Assembly (NCBI RefSeq): GCF_000733125.1
Contig: NZ_JPHU01000005.1
Coordinates: forward strand, 124,001-188,000
Source: Parvularcula oceani
GTDB taxonomy: Bacteria > Pseudomonadota > Alphaproteobacteria > Caulobacterales > Parvularculaceae
Reading direction: 5' to 3'
DNA length: 64,000 nucleotides
Positions 53,865 to 61,630 of the stretch are shown one piece after another. Both the position numbers and the translations under genes were made by a program. Within the stretch, counting starts at the first letter, position 1; the number at the start of each line of letters is the position of its first letter. The notes under the pieces are model-generated. The model had not been told where the DNA came from. It searched no databases and saw only the letters and a program-made list of their open reading frames with translations.

Positions 53865-55202
53865 ATGGGTAGAGAGAACGGACGGATGGGGCGTGCGCTG
53901 GTCCGCGCCTTCCGTGAGCGTCAGATCTACCATCGCAGCGACGGCGTCGTCCGCTTCGTCAAGCTTTCCACCCGGACGCAGATGGCGATGGCCGCCATCA
54001 CGGGGGCGGCGCTCTTGTGGGTCGCCTATGCTTCGGTGAACGTGGTCTTCAAGGAACAGATCATCGTCTCCAAGGAGCAGCAGCGCCGGAACCAGGAATC
54101 GGCCTTCCGCCGCAAGCTGCAGACGGCAGAGAGCGCCTATGACGAGGTCAATGCGCTCAACCTCATCTATGCCCGCGAATTCGATTCCACGATCACCGGC
54201 CTGAAATCGCAGCACGAAACGCTGCGGGGGCTCGTCGAGAACAAGGATGCGGTCGATTCCCGGCTGCGCACGCTGGCCGAGACGCTGTCCGACACGGGCG
54301 CGCCGGGCGGACAGACGCTCGAATCGGGCAATCGCATCATGGTCGATCCCGTCGGCCGCGAGCCCACCCCCCGCCAGTCGCGCATCTCCGCCCTGCGGAA
54401 CGAGGCGCTGCGAAGCATTCTTGGCACCTCCGCCACTGCGGGCCTCGACGACGACGTCCTGACCGAGATGCGCACCGAGACCGCCGAGCTGTCCGCGCGC
54501 CAGGTCGTGCTGATGGCAGGGCTCGAAGAAGACATGCGCCATGCGATCGCGGAGCTGAACCAGATCCTCGACCATACCGGCATCGGCCTCGACCATGTCG
54601 TCAGCGCACGGCGCCAGACGCTCGCCAGGCCGCTATCGGGCGGTGACGCCGATGGCTTCACCGGCCAGGGCGGCCCGCTGATCCCGCTCGAAGGGCTTGC
54701 CGCCTCGACCACCTATTACCGCACGGCGGCGCGGGTGAACCGCACGCTGGCGGAGATGACGGCGCTGGGCGACACGATGCGGACGGTTCCCCTGTCCGCT
54801 CCCGTGGGCGACCGCCACCGCATCACATCCAAGTTCGGCCTGCGCTGGGACCCGATCAAGAAGAACCGGCGCGCGCCGCATCGCGGGCTCGATTTCGCCG
54901 CCGGTCATCAGACACCGCTCCTCGCCACGGCCGCGGGCCGTGTGACCTTCGCGGGCACGCGGGGCAGCTTCGGCCGGACCGTCGAGATCGATCACGGAAA
55001 CGGCTTCAAAACGCGGTTCGCTCACATGAGCCGCCTCAAGGTGCGCACCGGCCAGGTGGTCGAGTTGCACGACGTCGTCGGGCTGATGGGCAGCACTGGC
55101 CGGTCGACGGGAACCCACCTCCACTATGAGATCCTCTACAAGGGACGTCAGGTGGACCCACTCAAATTCATCGAGGCAGGGCGGTATGTTTTCGAAAGCT
55201 AA
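53865..55202 (+). CDS. M23 family peptidase with DUF5930-like N-terminal region
   Basis: This 445-residue bitopic protein has a cytoplasmic start, a membrane helix (about 40-62), a periplasmic coiled coil (about 68-140) and a C-terminal LytM/M23 domain. The Zn ligands are His339 and Asp343 (HRGLD) and His420, with catalytic His418 in GTHLHYE, plus FAHMSRL; so it should be an active peptidoglycan endopeptidase. AAGGGAG lies six bases before the ATG. The end overlaps the bactofilin gene by 17 bases, a conserved pairing in which the cytoskeletal bactofilin localises the hydrolase. Confidence 0.92.
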   Translation: MGRENGRMGRALVRAFRERQIYHRSDGVVRFVKLSTRTQMAMAAITGAALLWVAYASVNVVFKEQIIVSKEQQRRNQESAFRRKLQTAESAYDEVNALNLIYAREFDSTITGLKSQHETLRGLVENKDAVDSRLRTLAETLSDTGAPGGQTLESGNRIMVDPVGREPTPRQSRISALRNEALRSILGTSATAGLDDDVLTEMRTETAELSARQVVLMAGLEEDMRHAIAELNQILDHTGIGLDHVVSARRQTLARPLSGGDADGFTGQGGPLIPLEGLAASTTYYRTAARVNRTLAEMTALGDTMRTVPLSAPVGDRHRITSKFGLRWDPIKKNRRAPHRGLDFAAGHQTPLLATAAGRVTFAGTRGSFGRTVEIDHGNGFKTRFAHMSRLKVRTGQVVELHDVVGLMGSTGRSTGTHLHYEILYKGRQVDPLKFIEAGRYVFES

Positions 55203-55755
55203 GAAGACCGGCGGCGACGCCGTTATGAGCGAGGCGGAAATGCCGTCACTTCCTTCACCGGCGGCGGCGAAGAAGCCCGCTCCGAAACCGAAAGCGGCGA
55301 AGGGCGCGGGCGTTCCCTCGATCATCTCCGACGACGTCGTGATCCGCGGCGCGATCGAGTCCGAGGGCGAAGTCCAGTTCGACGGCGCGATCGAGGGCGA
55401 TATCAAGGCCGCCTCTCTCGTGATCGGCGAAGGGGCCAAGGTCGACGGCGAGGTCGTCGCCGACCAGGTCCGGGTCTGCGGCACGGTCGAAGGCGCGATC
55501 CGCGCCACCCGCGTGGAATTGGCCGCCGGCGCCCTGGTCCGCGGCGACATCATCCACACCGCGCTCGCGATCGAAGCGGGCGCGCGGTTCGAGGGCAATG
55601 TTCAGCATTCGGACGACCCCGCCCATGCGCCGAGCCTGAGCCGCAAGGCGAAACCGGCCCCTGGCGCGAAACCGGCCGAGATCGTCTCGGACCTCTCCGC
55701 CGCCGGCGCCCCGGGCGCCGACGGGCTCAAGCCCCTCAAGGCCAAGGCGGGCTGA
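55186..55755 (+). CDS. bactofilin (polymer-forming cytoskeletal protein)
   Basis: This 189-residue protein has a disordered Lys/Pro/Ala-rich start (1-45) and a central beta-helix of repeated hydrophobic/glycine strands (about 47-135: VIRGAIESEGEVQFDGAIEGDIKAASLVIGEGAKVDGEVVADQVRVCGTVEG). A disordered tail follows. Bactofilins polymerise without nucleotide on the membrane and position cell-wall enzymes. The ATG at 55186 lies inside the end of the M23 peptidase gene, which implies coupled translation and a joint role in local wall remodelling. Confidence 0.93.
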   Translation: MFSKAKKTGGDAVMSEAEMPSLPSPAAAKKPAPKPKAAKGAGVPSIISDDVVIRGAIESEGEVQFDGAIEGDIKAASLVIGEGAKVDGEVVADQVRVCGTVEGAIRATRVELAAGALVRGDIIHTALAIEAGARFEGNVQHSDDPAHAPSLSRKAKPAPGAKPAEIVSDLSAAGAPGADGLKPLKAKAG

Positions 55756-55791
55756 CACCCGCCCCGGAGCCGGACGCTTCGTGGCGCGCTC

Positions 55792-56205
55792 CTATAGAAG
55801 GCCGAGCTCGGCAAGCGTCCGCTCGAGCTCGGCTTCGCTCCGGCTGGTGCCCGCGGCGAGATCGGGCGGCGCCTTGCTCGGTTCGAGATAGCGCCACCCC
55901 TGGAAGGGCCGCCGCGCCACCGATCTGACCGGCACCAGTTCCGGGTCCAGCAGGATCCGGCATTTGCGGACCCCGTCCACGACCACAGGCTCGAGGCCGC
56001 GCACGCGCTGGCGCAGCGCGAATTTCTTGGCCACCGCCCAATAGAGCGATCCTCCCTGCAGGATCTCCGCCTCGCGCTTCGGCCACATCCGGGTCGTGTG
56101 GCTGACGCCGAGCGCGGGGTCGCGCTTGAGCAATGCCTGCAGGCGCGCCGCCAGCTCGTCCGGCGTCTTCGCGCCGACAGCAACCTTCATCAGGTGGATC
56201 GTCAT
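55792..56205 (-). CDS. DUF1489 family protein
   Basis: This 137-residue protein opens with MTIHLMKVAVGAKTPDEL and has SHTTRMWPKREAEILQGGSLYWAVAKK, then CRILLDPELVPVRSVARRPFQGWRYLEPSKAPPDL, which together define DUF1489, a conserved alphaproteobacterial family of unknown function. No signal or membrane segment. The ATG at 56205 is chosen because the family always begins with this M-x-x-H-L-x-K pattern; the longer frame adds an Arg-rich stretch. Confidence 0.88.
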   Translation of the reverse strand: MTIHLMKVAVGAKTPDELAARLQALLKRDPALGVSHTTRMWPKREAEILQGGSLYWAVAKKFALRQRVRGLEPVVVDGVRKCRILLDPELVPVRSVARRPFQGWRYLEPSKAPPDLAAGTSRSEAELERTLAELGLL

Positions 56206-56374
56206 AGACAAGGCAGGTTCGGGGTTGAGCGAAGCGCGGGCCCGCCGATCGACATGCCGCCGAGGCGGAACAGCCCGGCGAGGGGCGCAGCGAAGGGTTA
56301 ACACGCCGGCGGCCGGAACGGAATGGCCGCGCCGCGTCGACTCGCCTCATCCCCTTCGGTGGCATAGGCTTTGC

Positions 56375-56390
56375 TTAACGAACGCCTAAC
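56375..56390 (+). promoter_or_regulatory. CtrA-like box
   Basis: TTAA-N7-CTAAC at 56375-56390 is one base off the CtrA consensus and lies 27 bases before the small membrane protein gene. A GANTC site (GACTC, 56339-56343) is a little upstream. Confidence 0.35.
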
Positions 56391-56416
56391 GGGCTTGCCG
56401 GCGCGGGGAAGGGTTC

Positions 56417-57049
56417 ATGTACAACACGATCGCCAGCGTTGCGGGAGCCATCGTGATCGGCGGCGTGGTCCTTTATGTCGGCTATAATTACGCGCAGCAT
56501 CGCGACGAGGCCGCCGAGGTGGTTCCCGGCGCCGCCCCTGTGGCCGAGCGCATCGCGCCGCCGCACGCCGGACCGGCATCCGGGCCGTCCCGCGATGGCA
56601 CAGCCGTGACCGGGACGGGATTGCGCGGCCTTCCCCTCGGTGAAACAGCCATGCCCCGCCTCCCTGCGGAAGAGGTCGGCGAGCAGGCCGCGCAGGCCGG
56701 GGGTCGGGCTGACGATCAGGAGCCCCTGTCCGCGCGGCCCTCCGCGCCCTCCCTCGCGCCCGGGCGGGCGATGTCCGGCGATGACGCGCCAGCCGAGGGG
56801 GCGGCGCGGCTGGCTGAGGCTCCTGTTCCCTGTGCGCCGCCGGCGCCCTCGCAGGCGCCGAGATCCGTTCCCGCCCTGCCTGAGCCGGGCACCGCCCCAA
56901 GCGCTCGAGAGGCCGCAGATCCGCTGCCAAAGGCGACGGCGAGCGCCTATGAGAGGGCCGAGGACAAGGCACCGCCCGCCCCCTCCTTGCGCCCCAGAGC
57001 GCTGCGGGGCCTCGATGCGCCGGCGCTGCGCCGGATCGGGCGCGGCTAG
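56417..57049 (+). CDS. small membrane-anchored Pro/Ala-rich protein
   Basis: This 210-residue protein of unknown function has one N-terminal helix (about 5-24: IASVAGAIVIGGVVLYVGYNYA). A long disordered region rich in Pro, Ala, Glu and Arg follows, without repeats or recognisable motifs, ending in RRIGRG. The helix carries few charges before it, so the tail could face either side. GGAAGG precedes the ATG. A CtrA-like box lies just upstream. It is convergent with the TauE gene, whose end overlaps it by four bases. Confidence 0.65.
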   Translation: MYNTIASVAGAIVIGGVVLYVGYNYAQHRDEAAEVVPGAAPVAERIAPPHAGPASGPSRDGTAVTGTGLRGLPLGETAMPRLPAEEVGEQAAQAGGRADDQEPLSARPSAPSLAPGRAMSGDDAPAEGAARLAEAPVPCAPPAPSQAPRSVPALPEPGTAPSAREAADPLPKATASAYERAEDKAPPAPSLRPRALRGLDAPALRRIGRG

Positions 57050-57852
57050 CCGGCCACGACGTCGCGGATGAGAAGCAGGCCCGTGATCAGAAGATAGATC
57101 GCGAAGAGCCGGGTCAGAAGCGCCGCCGACAGGCTGTGCGCGAGCCGGGCGCCGAGAGGCGCCGTCACGGCCGTCGCCACCGCGAGGCTCGCGAAACCGA
57201 CCAGATGAACATAGCCGTACGCCCCCGGCGGCACAGGCGCCCCCTGCCCTGCGAGGACGAAGCCGATCGCGCCGGGCACGGCGATGGCGAGGCCGAACCC
57301 CGCCGCCGTCGCCACGGCCCTGTGCACGGAGCGCCCGAAGCTCGTCAGGATGAGAACGCCGAAGACGCCGCCGCCAATTCCCATCAGGGCGGAGGCGAGC
57401 CCCGTGGCGGCGGCCAGCGCATATTGGACGATCAAGGGAGGCAGGCTCGCCTCCCTCGCCGATGGCTGGCCCAGAAACGCCTTTTGCAACGCGATGAGCA
57501 GGACGCCGAGCGCGAAGATCAGGGTGAGCGCCTCTGCGGGCACGATGCGGGCGAGCGCCGCGCCGCCCGCCGCCCCGGCGGCGATGAACGGCGCCCAGCG
57601 GCGCAAGAGCGCCATCTCGACCTGGCCGGTCTTCGCATGGGCCGACAGAGACCGCGCGGAGGTGACGATGATCGTCGCGAGCGAGGTGCCCACGGCGAGC
57701 TTGATCTGGACCGCCTCCGCCACACCCATCGCGCCGAAGACGGCATAGAGAACCGGCACGATGACGACGCCGCCGCCAATGCCGAACAGGCCGCCCAATA
57801 TGCCCGCGAAAGCGCCGGTGCCGAGCAGGAGAAGAATCGAGAGGAGCGACAC
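57046..57852 (-). CDS. sulfite exporter TauE/SafE family permease
   Basis: This 268-residue TSUP permease has about eight helices in two repeats. The first has GAFAGILGGLFGIGGGVVIVPVL and the second has AAATGLASALMGIGGGVFGVLIL, the paired G-x-x-G-G-x-x-G-I-G-G-G motifs of the family. Members export organosulfonates, sulfite or sulfoacetate. The GTG at 57852 abuts the dusA stop, so the two genes form a unit on the minus strand. The substrate is unknown; a link to the sulfolipid gene sqdB would be speculative. Confidence 0.9.
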   Translation of the reverse strand: MSLLSILLLLGTGAFAGILGGLFGIGGGVVIVPVLYAVFGAMGVAEAVQIKLAVGTSLATIIVTSARSLSAHAKTGQVEMALLRRWAPFIAAGAAGGAALARIVPAEALTLIFALGVLLIALQKAFLGQPSAREASLPPLIVQYALAAATGLASALMGIGGGVFGVLILTSFGRSVHRAVATAAGFGLAIAVPGAIGFVLAGQGAPVPPGAYGYVHLVGFASLAVATAVTAPLGARLAHSLSAALLTRLFAIYLLITGLLLIRDVVAG

Positions 57853-58833
57853 CTAGGCTGCGGCCGCCTCGCGGAGACGCTCGACCTCGCAGAGGACCGA
57901 GAGCAGCGCCGGCACGCCGCCCGCCTTGACCTCCTCGGCGACGCGCCGCCGCCACAGCTTCGCGCCCGGCCCGCCGTGATAGAGGCCGAGCATGTGCCGC
58001 GCATAGCGCCAGACCGGCGTCCCGCTCTCTTCGGCTTCCCGGGCGATCCGGCGCACGGTTTCGGCCCGGCTCGGCACGGGGAAGGTGTCGCCGAAGAGGC
58101 GCGCATCGACCTGCACGAGGATATAGGGCCGCTCATAGGCGGCCCGGCCGAGCATGACGCCACCGAAGTCTTCCAGATGCGCCTCCGCCTCTTCGAGCGA
58201 TCCGATCCCGCCATTGAGCACGATTCGCAGGCCCGGCCGCGCGGCCGCGCAGCGCGCGACCAGATCGTAGTCGAGCGGCGGGACCGTGCGGTTCTCCTTC
58301 GGGCTGAGGCCCTGCAGCCATGCCTTGCGCGCATGGACGATGACCGTGCCGCAGCCTGCTTCCGCCATCCGGTCGAGAAAGCCCGGCAGCACCGCCTCGG
58401 GATCCTGATCGTCGACGCCGACCCGGCATTTCACCGTGACCGGGACGCCTACGGCCTCCTGCATCGCGGCCACGCAATCGGCGACCAGATCCGGCTCACG
58501 CATCAGGCAGGCTCCGAAGCGGCCCGACTGCACGCGGTCCGATGGGCAGCCGACATTCAGATTGATCTCGTCATAGCCATAGCCCGCGCCGACCCTGGCC
58601 GCAGCGGCGAGATCGCCGGGATCCGAGCCGCCAAGCTGCAAGGCGACCGGCCCGGCGACGGGCCCCGGACCGAGAAGATGATCGGGATCGCCATGCAGGA
58701 TCGCCTGGTCGACCACCATCTCGGTATAGAGCCGCGCGCGCGCCGTCAGCTGCCGATGAAAGAACCGGCAATACCGGTCCGTCCAATCGATCATAGGCGC
58801 AATACAAAATCTATGGGATTGATTTAACGGCAT
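57853..58833 (-). CDS. dusA: tRNA-dihydrouridine(20/20a) synthase DusA
   Basis: This FMN enzyme reduces U20/U20a in tRNA D-loops. The 326-residue protein has FCIAPMIDWTDRYCRFFHRQL at the start, LQLGG, EINLNVGCPSDRVQSGRFGACLM with the active Cys, VKCRVGVDD, VHARKAWLQGLSPKENR and NGGIGS. All domains look intact. The first eleven codons (58833-58801) are AT-rich, with only 10 G/C of 33 bases, using TTA, AAT, AGA, TTT, ATT. From the twelfth codon the gene has host-like GC. This marks insertion of the neighbouring element, which seems to have supplied a new 5' end and promoter. Confidence 0.95.
   Translation of the reverse strand: MPLNQSHRFCIAPMIDWTDRYCRFFHRQLTARARLYTEMVVDQAILHGDPDHLLGPGPVAGPVALQLGGSDPGDLAAAARVGAGYGYDEINLNVGCPSDRVQSGRFGACLMREPDLVADCVAAMQEAVGVPVTVKCRVGVDDQDPEAVLPGFLDRMAEAGCGTVIVHARKAWLQGLSPKENRTVPPLDYDLVARCAAARPGLRIVLNGGIGSLEEAEAHLEDFGGVMLGRAAYERPYILVQVDARLFGDTFPVPSRAETVRRIAREAEESGTPVWRYARHMLGLYHGGPGAKLWRRRVAEEVKAGGVPALLSVLCEVERLREAAAA
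58774..58800 (-). other. presumed attachment site (attL) within dusA
   Basis: Codons 12 to 20 of dusA (encoding APMIDWTDR) are the most conserved part of its 5' end and lie exactly at the switch from AT-rich to GC-rich sequence. Integrases of dusA-specific elements are known to recombine here. A second copy of the core should exist at the far end of the island, beyond the window; none is seen within it. Confidence 0.6.
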
Positions 58834-58866
58834 TTTCTCAGTAGGAATAACGGACAAACAGCGAAC

Positions 58867-58885
58867 GTGCACACGGCGTGTGCAC
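58867..58885. repeat. perfect 8-base inverted repeat between dusA and integrase
   Basis: GTGCACAC (58867-58874), three bases, then GTGTGCAC (58878-58885), followed on the plus strand by TTTT. It lies in the divergent region between the dusA start and the integrase start. It could be an operator, a binding site for an excision factor, or a short terminator. Confidence 0.6.
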
Positions 58886-58945
58886 TTTTGTTCACGGAAT
58901 GTCCCGCCCTTTCTCGGTCTCACTGCACATAAATCGCACACGAAA

Positions 58946-60010
58946 ATGGCCACTCTGACCCGACTACCGACCGGTAACTGGCGTGCCCAAGTCCGTCGCA
59001 AGGGCCGGTATGCCAGCGCCACCTTCCAGCGCAAAATCGACGCTGACATGTGGGCCCGGGAAGCCGAGCGTGAGGCCGATCGTGGCGAGCGGGTCCGGAA
59101 GCCCGCCGAGGTGAAGGCGACGACGATCGCGCACCTCATCGACCTGCACATCGCGGACATGGCCGACGTCGGGAAGCCGCTGCGCAGATCGAAGGCCGCA
59201 AGCCTGGATCTGCTCCGCCGGAAGGTCGGCAGGGTTCGCATCCGTGATATGGACCGTGACGCCCTTGTCGCGTTCGGACGGCAGCGTTTCAAGGAAGGCG
59301 CCGGCCCGGTCACGATCGCGGCCGACGTCTCGTACCTGAAGACGGTGATGACCGACGCGGCGGCAGTGCACGGCGTCCGCGTCGATGTCGAACAGCTGCG
59401 GCTCGGTCGGGTCGCCCTGAAGCGACTCGGCCTGATCGGCAGCAGCCGCGAACGGGACCGGCGCCCGACAGACAGCGAGCTGCGTGCGCTCGTCGCTTAC
59501 TTTGAGGCCAACACCCGCCAGCGCATCCCCATGGCCCGCATCGTCCGCTTCGCGGTCGCGACGGCCATGCGCCAGTCCGAGATCCTGCGCATCGCTTGGC
59601 CGGACGTCGACGAGCGCACCCGCACCGTCATCGTCCGCGACCGAAAGGACCCGAGGCGCAAGGACGGCAATAACCAGCGCGTCCCCCTGATCGACCTCAC
59701 CGGGCTCGACGCATGGGCGCTGCTACACGAGCAAGGTCAGCACTGGCCGAACCAAAGCGGCCGTATCTTCCCCTACGCCTCCAACTCCGTCGGCGCCGCC
59801 TTCACGCGCGCCTGCCAGGCGCTCGGTATCGAGGACCTGCATTTCCACGACCTCCGCCACGAGGCGACCTCGCGATTGTTCGAGGCGGACCTGCCGCTAG
59901 AGAAGGTCGCGTTGGTTACGGGGCACAAGGACTGGAAGATGCTGCGGCGCTACACGCACCTGAACGCCGAGAACGCCTTCGCGCCGCGGACAGCGAACGT
60001 AGGCTTCTGA
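58946..60010 (+). CDS. int: tyrosine recombinase, dusA-type integrase
   Basis: This 354-residue site-specific recombinase has an N-terminal AP2-like arm-binding region (TGNWRAQVRRKGRYASATFQRKIDADMWA), a SAM-like core-binding domain (about 57-165) and the catalytic domain. The catalytic residues are Arg209 (MRQSEILR), His301-x-x-Arg304 (HDLRHEA), His327 (TGHKD) and Tyr336 (RRYTHL), so the enzyme looks active. Its place next to, and divergent from, dusA identifies the dusA-inserting integrase group. The ATG at 58946 gives the family-typical start M-A-T-L-T-R; a GTG at 58880 would add 22 residues and lies within an inverted repeat. Confidence 0.93.
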   Translation: MATLTRLPTGNWRAQVRRKGRYASATFQRKIDADMWAREAEREADRGERVRKPAEVKATTIAHLIDLHIADMADVGKPLRRSKAASLDLLRRKVGRVRIRDMDRDALVAFGRQRFKEGAGPVTIAADVSYLKTVMTDAAAVHGVRVDVEQLRLGRVALKRLGLIGSSRERDRRPTDSELRALVAYFEANTRQRIPMARIVRFAVATAMRQSEILRIAWPDVDERTRTVIVRDRKDPRRKDGNNQRVPLIDLTGLDAWALLHEQGQHWPNQSGRIFPYASNSVGAAFTRACQALGIEDLHFHDLRHEATSRLFEADLPLEKVALVTGHKDWKMLRRYTHLNAENAFAPRTANVGF

Positions 60011-60190
60011 ACCGCATGACGGCTTGGGCGCAGGAGCGGACATAAGGTGAAGGCGAAAGCCGGACCGAAACGCATCCTTGGCAACACGTCAGCGATCGGT
60101 GTCGCCCGACCCCGAACTGAGACACGACTTTTGAGGTGGGCCAACGACTGCTCGGCAGATCGCTGGGTACCTGCGTATTTGCGAAGCCGT

Positions 60191-60248
60191 AGCACCACCT
60201 TCTAGCTCCCATAGAGCTTATAGGTGGCTGCTGCTTAGCTATTTTTTG
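60191..60248 (+). terminator. nested hairpin with T-run after the integrase
   Basis: AGCACCACCT (60191-60200) pairs with AGGTGGCTGCT (60222-60232) with one bulged base. Inside it AGCTC (60204-60208) pairs with GAGCT (60214-60218) around a five-base loop. Nine bases later comes a run of six T (60242-60247). This resembles an intrinsic terminator that separates integrase transcription from the downstream operon, although the T-run is set a little far. A small structured RNA is an alternative. Confidence 0.5.
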
Positions 60249-60277
60249 TTGACAGGATCAGGTCAGTGCCATAGGTA
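60249..60277 (+). promoter_or_regulatory. probable promoter of the island operon
   Basis: A perfect TTGACA (60249-60254) is followed after 17 bases by TAGGTA (60272-60277), a poor -10. It lies 23 bases before the first gene of the operon, whose ribosome site GGAAGGA (60284-60290) follows directly. A promoter with a weak -10 would suit control by the RHH or XRE proteins encoded downstream. Confidence 0.45.
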
Positions 60278-60299
60278 GGCATCGGAAGGAACACCACCC

Positions 60300-60509
60300 A
60301 TGGCCAAGAAAACGATGACGCTGAACCTTTCGGAGGCCGAAATGGCGGTTCTCGAGGCTCTTTGCGCGAAGAAGGATTTCAGCAAGACGGTGCTCCTGCG
60401 TCAGGCCCTGCGCCTCTATCAGCGTGTGGAAGACCGCCTTGAGGCCGGTGACACCTTGTTTTTCGAGAACGAGGCGGCGGACAAGAAAGCCGAACTGGTC
60501 ATGCTGTAG
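60300..60509 (+). CDS. ribbon-helix-helix protein, probable antitoxin/repressor
   Basis: This 69-residue protein starts with a beta strand (KKTMTLNLSE) and two helices (EAEMAVLEALCAKKD, SKTVLLRQALRLYQRV), the CopG/MetJ ribbon-helix-helix layout. A short acidic tail (DTLFFENEAADKKAELVML) follows. Such proteins bind DNA as dimers, and many are antitoxins that repress their own operon while the tail binds the toxin. Its stop TAG shares its last base with the GTG of the GNAT gene, so the two are translationally coupled, as in RHH-acetyltransferase toxin-antitoxin pairs. The family call is from fold pattern, not from a close match. Confidence 0.7.
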   Translation: MAKKTMTLNLSEAEMAVLEALCAKKDFSKTVLLRQALRLYQRVEDRLEAGDTLFFENEAADKKAELVML

Positions 60510-61150
60510 TGAGCGATCAGCCTGACATCACGCCGGTCGTTCTGATCGATGCCGAGAAGGGCACGGCCGTAAACGCGGAACTTTGGTACGAGATCGCCGA
60601 TAAGAACCTGACTGACTGGGTCGCTGAGTGGAGGCCTGAGACCAGGCGCCAACTCGCTTCGCTGAGGGCTGAGAACGTCGAGCCCGCTCTCTGGCCGCAA
60701 TCGGCTCATTGGAATTGGGTTCAGAAAGCTGCTGCGATCGAGGGCCAGCTCGACGCGATATCGTTCGCTGTCGTCGCTGACGGCATGACGCAGGGAATGA
60801 TGACGCTCGACGCTTCTCACCGGAGCAGAGTGTCCGATCGGAGGACCGACCACATCCTGTACGTCGAGTTCCTGGAGGTGGCACCGTGGCATCGGCCCGA
60901 GGCGGCCGGCACCCGACGACGCATGAAGGGCATCGGCTCGATCCTTATGCGTGCCGCGATCGAGCGGAGTAAGATCGAAGGATTCAAGGGCCGGATCGGC
61001 CTTCACTCGCTGCCGCAGTCGAACGACTTCTATGGCAATGTCTGTGGGATGACTGATTTCGGGGCGGACCCCGACTATTCCCATGAGCTGCGCTACTTCG
61101 AGATGGACGAGGAGGCTGCGGCACGCTTCTTAGAAAGGGGAAAGACGTGA
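60509..61150 (+). CDS. GNAT family acetyltransferase
   Basis: This 213-residue protein's C-terminal half is a GNAT fold. Strand 4 is HILYVEFLEVAPW (115-127). The acetyl-CoA pyrophosphate loop is RMKGIG at 138-143, which fits R/Q-x-x-G-x-G/A. It then has AAIERSKIEGFKGRIGLHSLPQSNDFYGNVCGM. The first 80 residues are an extension with W-rich segments and no known domain. It could be the toxin partner of the RHH protein (tRNA-acetylating TacT/AtaT-like) or a modifier of another operon product. TacT-like toxins are shorter (about 150-175 residues). GTG start; the stop overlaps the XRE gene (GTGA). Confidence 0.75.
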   Translation: MSDQPDITPVVLIDAEKGTAVNAELWYEIADKNLTDWVAEWRPETRRQLASLRAENVEPALWPQSAHWNWVQKAAAIEGQLDAISFAVVADGMTQGMMTLDASHRSRVSDRRTDHILYVEFLEVAPWHRPEAAGTRRRMKGIGSILMRAAIERSKIEGFKGRIGLHSLPQSNDFYGNVCGMTDFGADPDYSHELRYFEMDEEAAARFLERGKT

Positions 61151-61611
61151 GTTTCACCATCCCGAGAGACTGGTGCATCGCTGCCGCCGCACGCGAAGGC
61201 GATCACCCGATCGGTGCGGGCTTATCTACCGGCGATACCGAACCCGCCATGATCGGCCACCCCGAAGAGGGGCTTCTCGCCCTCGGCACCTTCGTTCACC
61301 TGATGCGGCGCAATCGATCTTTGTCGATAGAGGCCCTCGCCACGACGATTGACGTCGATACAGGCGAGATTTTCAGCATAGAGAAGGACCCGAACCACGT
61401 TCCGGAGGTTAGGACGCTCTACGAACTCAGCCAGTTTTTCGGCGTCTCGCAAACTAAGCTTATGGGGCTGTCGGGTCTGACGGCTACGAAGCAGGAGCAT
61501 TATCTCGATGAGGCGGTTCGGTACGCGGCTAACTCGGAACCGATCAAGAAGCTGAATACCATCGAGCAGCAAGCGCTCGATGGACTGGTCGCGACGTTGA
61601 GCGAAGATTGA
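61147..61611 (+). CDS. XRE-type helix-turn-helix regulator
   Basis: This is a 154-residue protein. After about 40 residues without clear structure comes a five-helix XRE/Cro domain: LGTFVHLMRRNRSLSIEALATTIDVDTGEIFSIEKDPNHVPEVRTLYELSQFFGV (about 46-100), followed by a helical dimerisation tail. It starts at a GTG inside the GNAT stop. The protease gene lies 19 bases downstream. XRE repressors next to ImmA/IrrE proteases are typically the target that the protease cleaves to switch genes on. Confidence 0.8.
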   Translation: MSFTIPRDWCIAAAAREGDHPIGAGLSTGDTEPAMIGHPEEGLLALGTFVHLMRRNRSLSIEALATTIDVDTGEIFSIEKDPNHVPEVRTLYELSQFFGVSQTKLMGLSGLTATKQEHYLDEAVRYAANSEPIKKLNTIEQQALDGLVATLSED

Positions 61612-61630
61612 GAACGGGTGGGCCTGGCAG

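Larger units (their letters stand above)
60011..60299. other. 289-base non-coding region of the island
   Basis: No convincing reading frame is present on either strand. It contains a long imperfect hairpin with a T-run (60191-60248) and a promoter-like TTGACA upstream of the RHH gene. The rest shows no feature that I recognise. Confidence 0.6.

Noticed and set aside
58880-58945. Upstream GTG start for the integrase
   Set aside because: It falls inside a perfect inverted repeat and adds 22 residues unlike the family; the ATG at 58946 gives a normal start.
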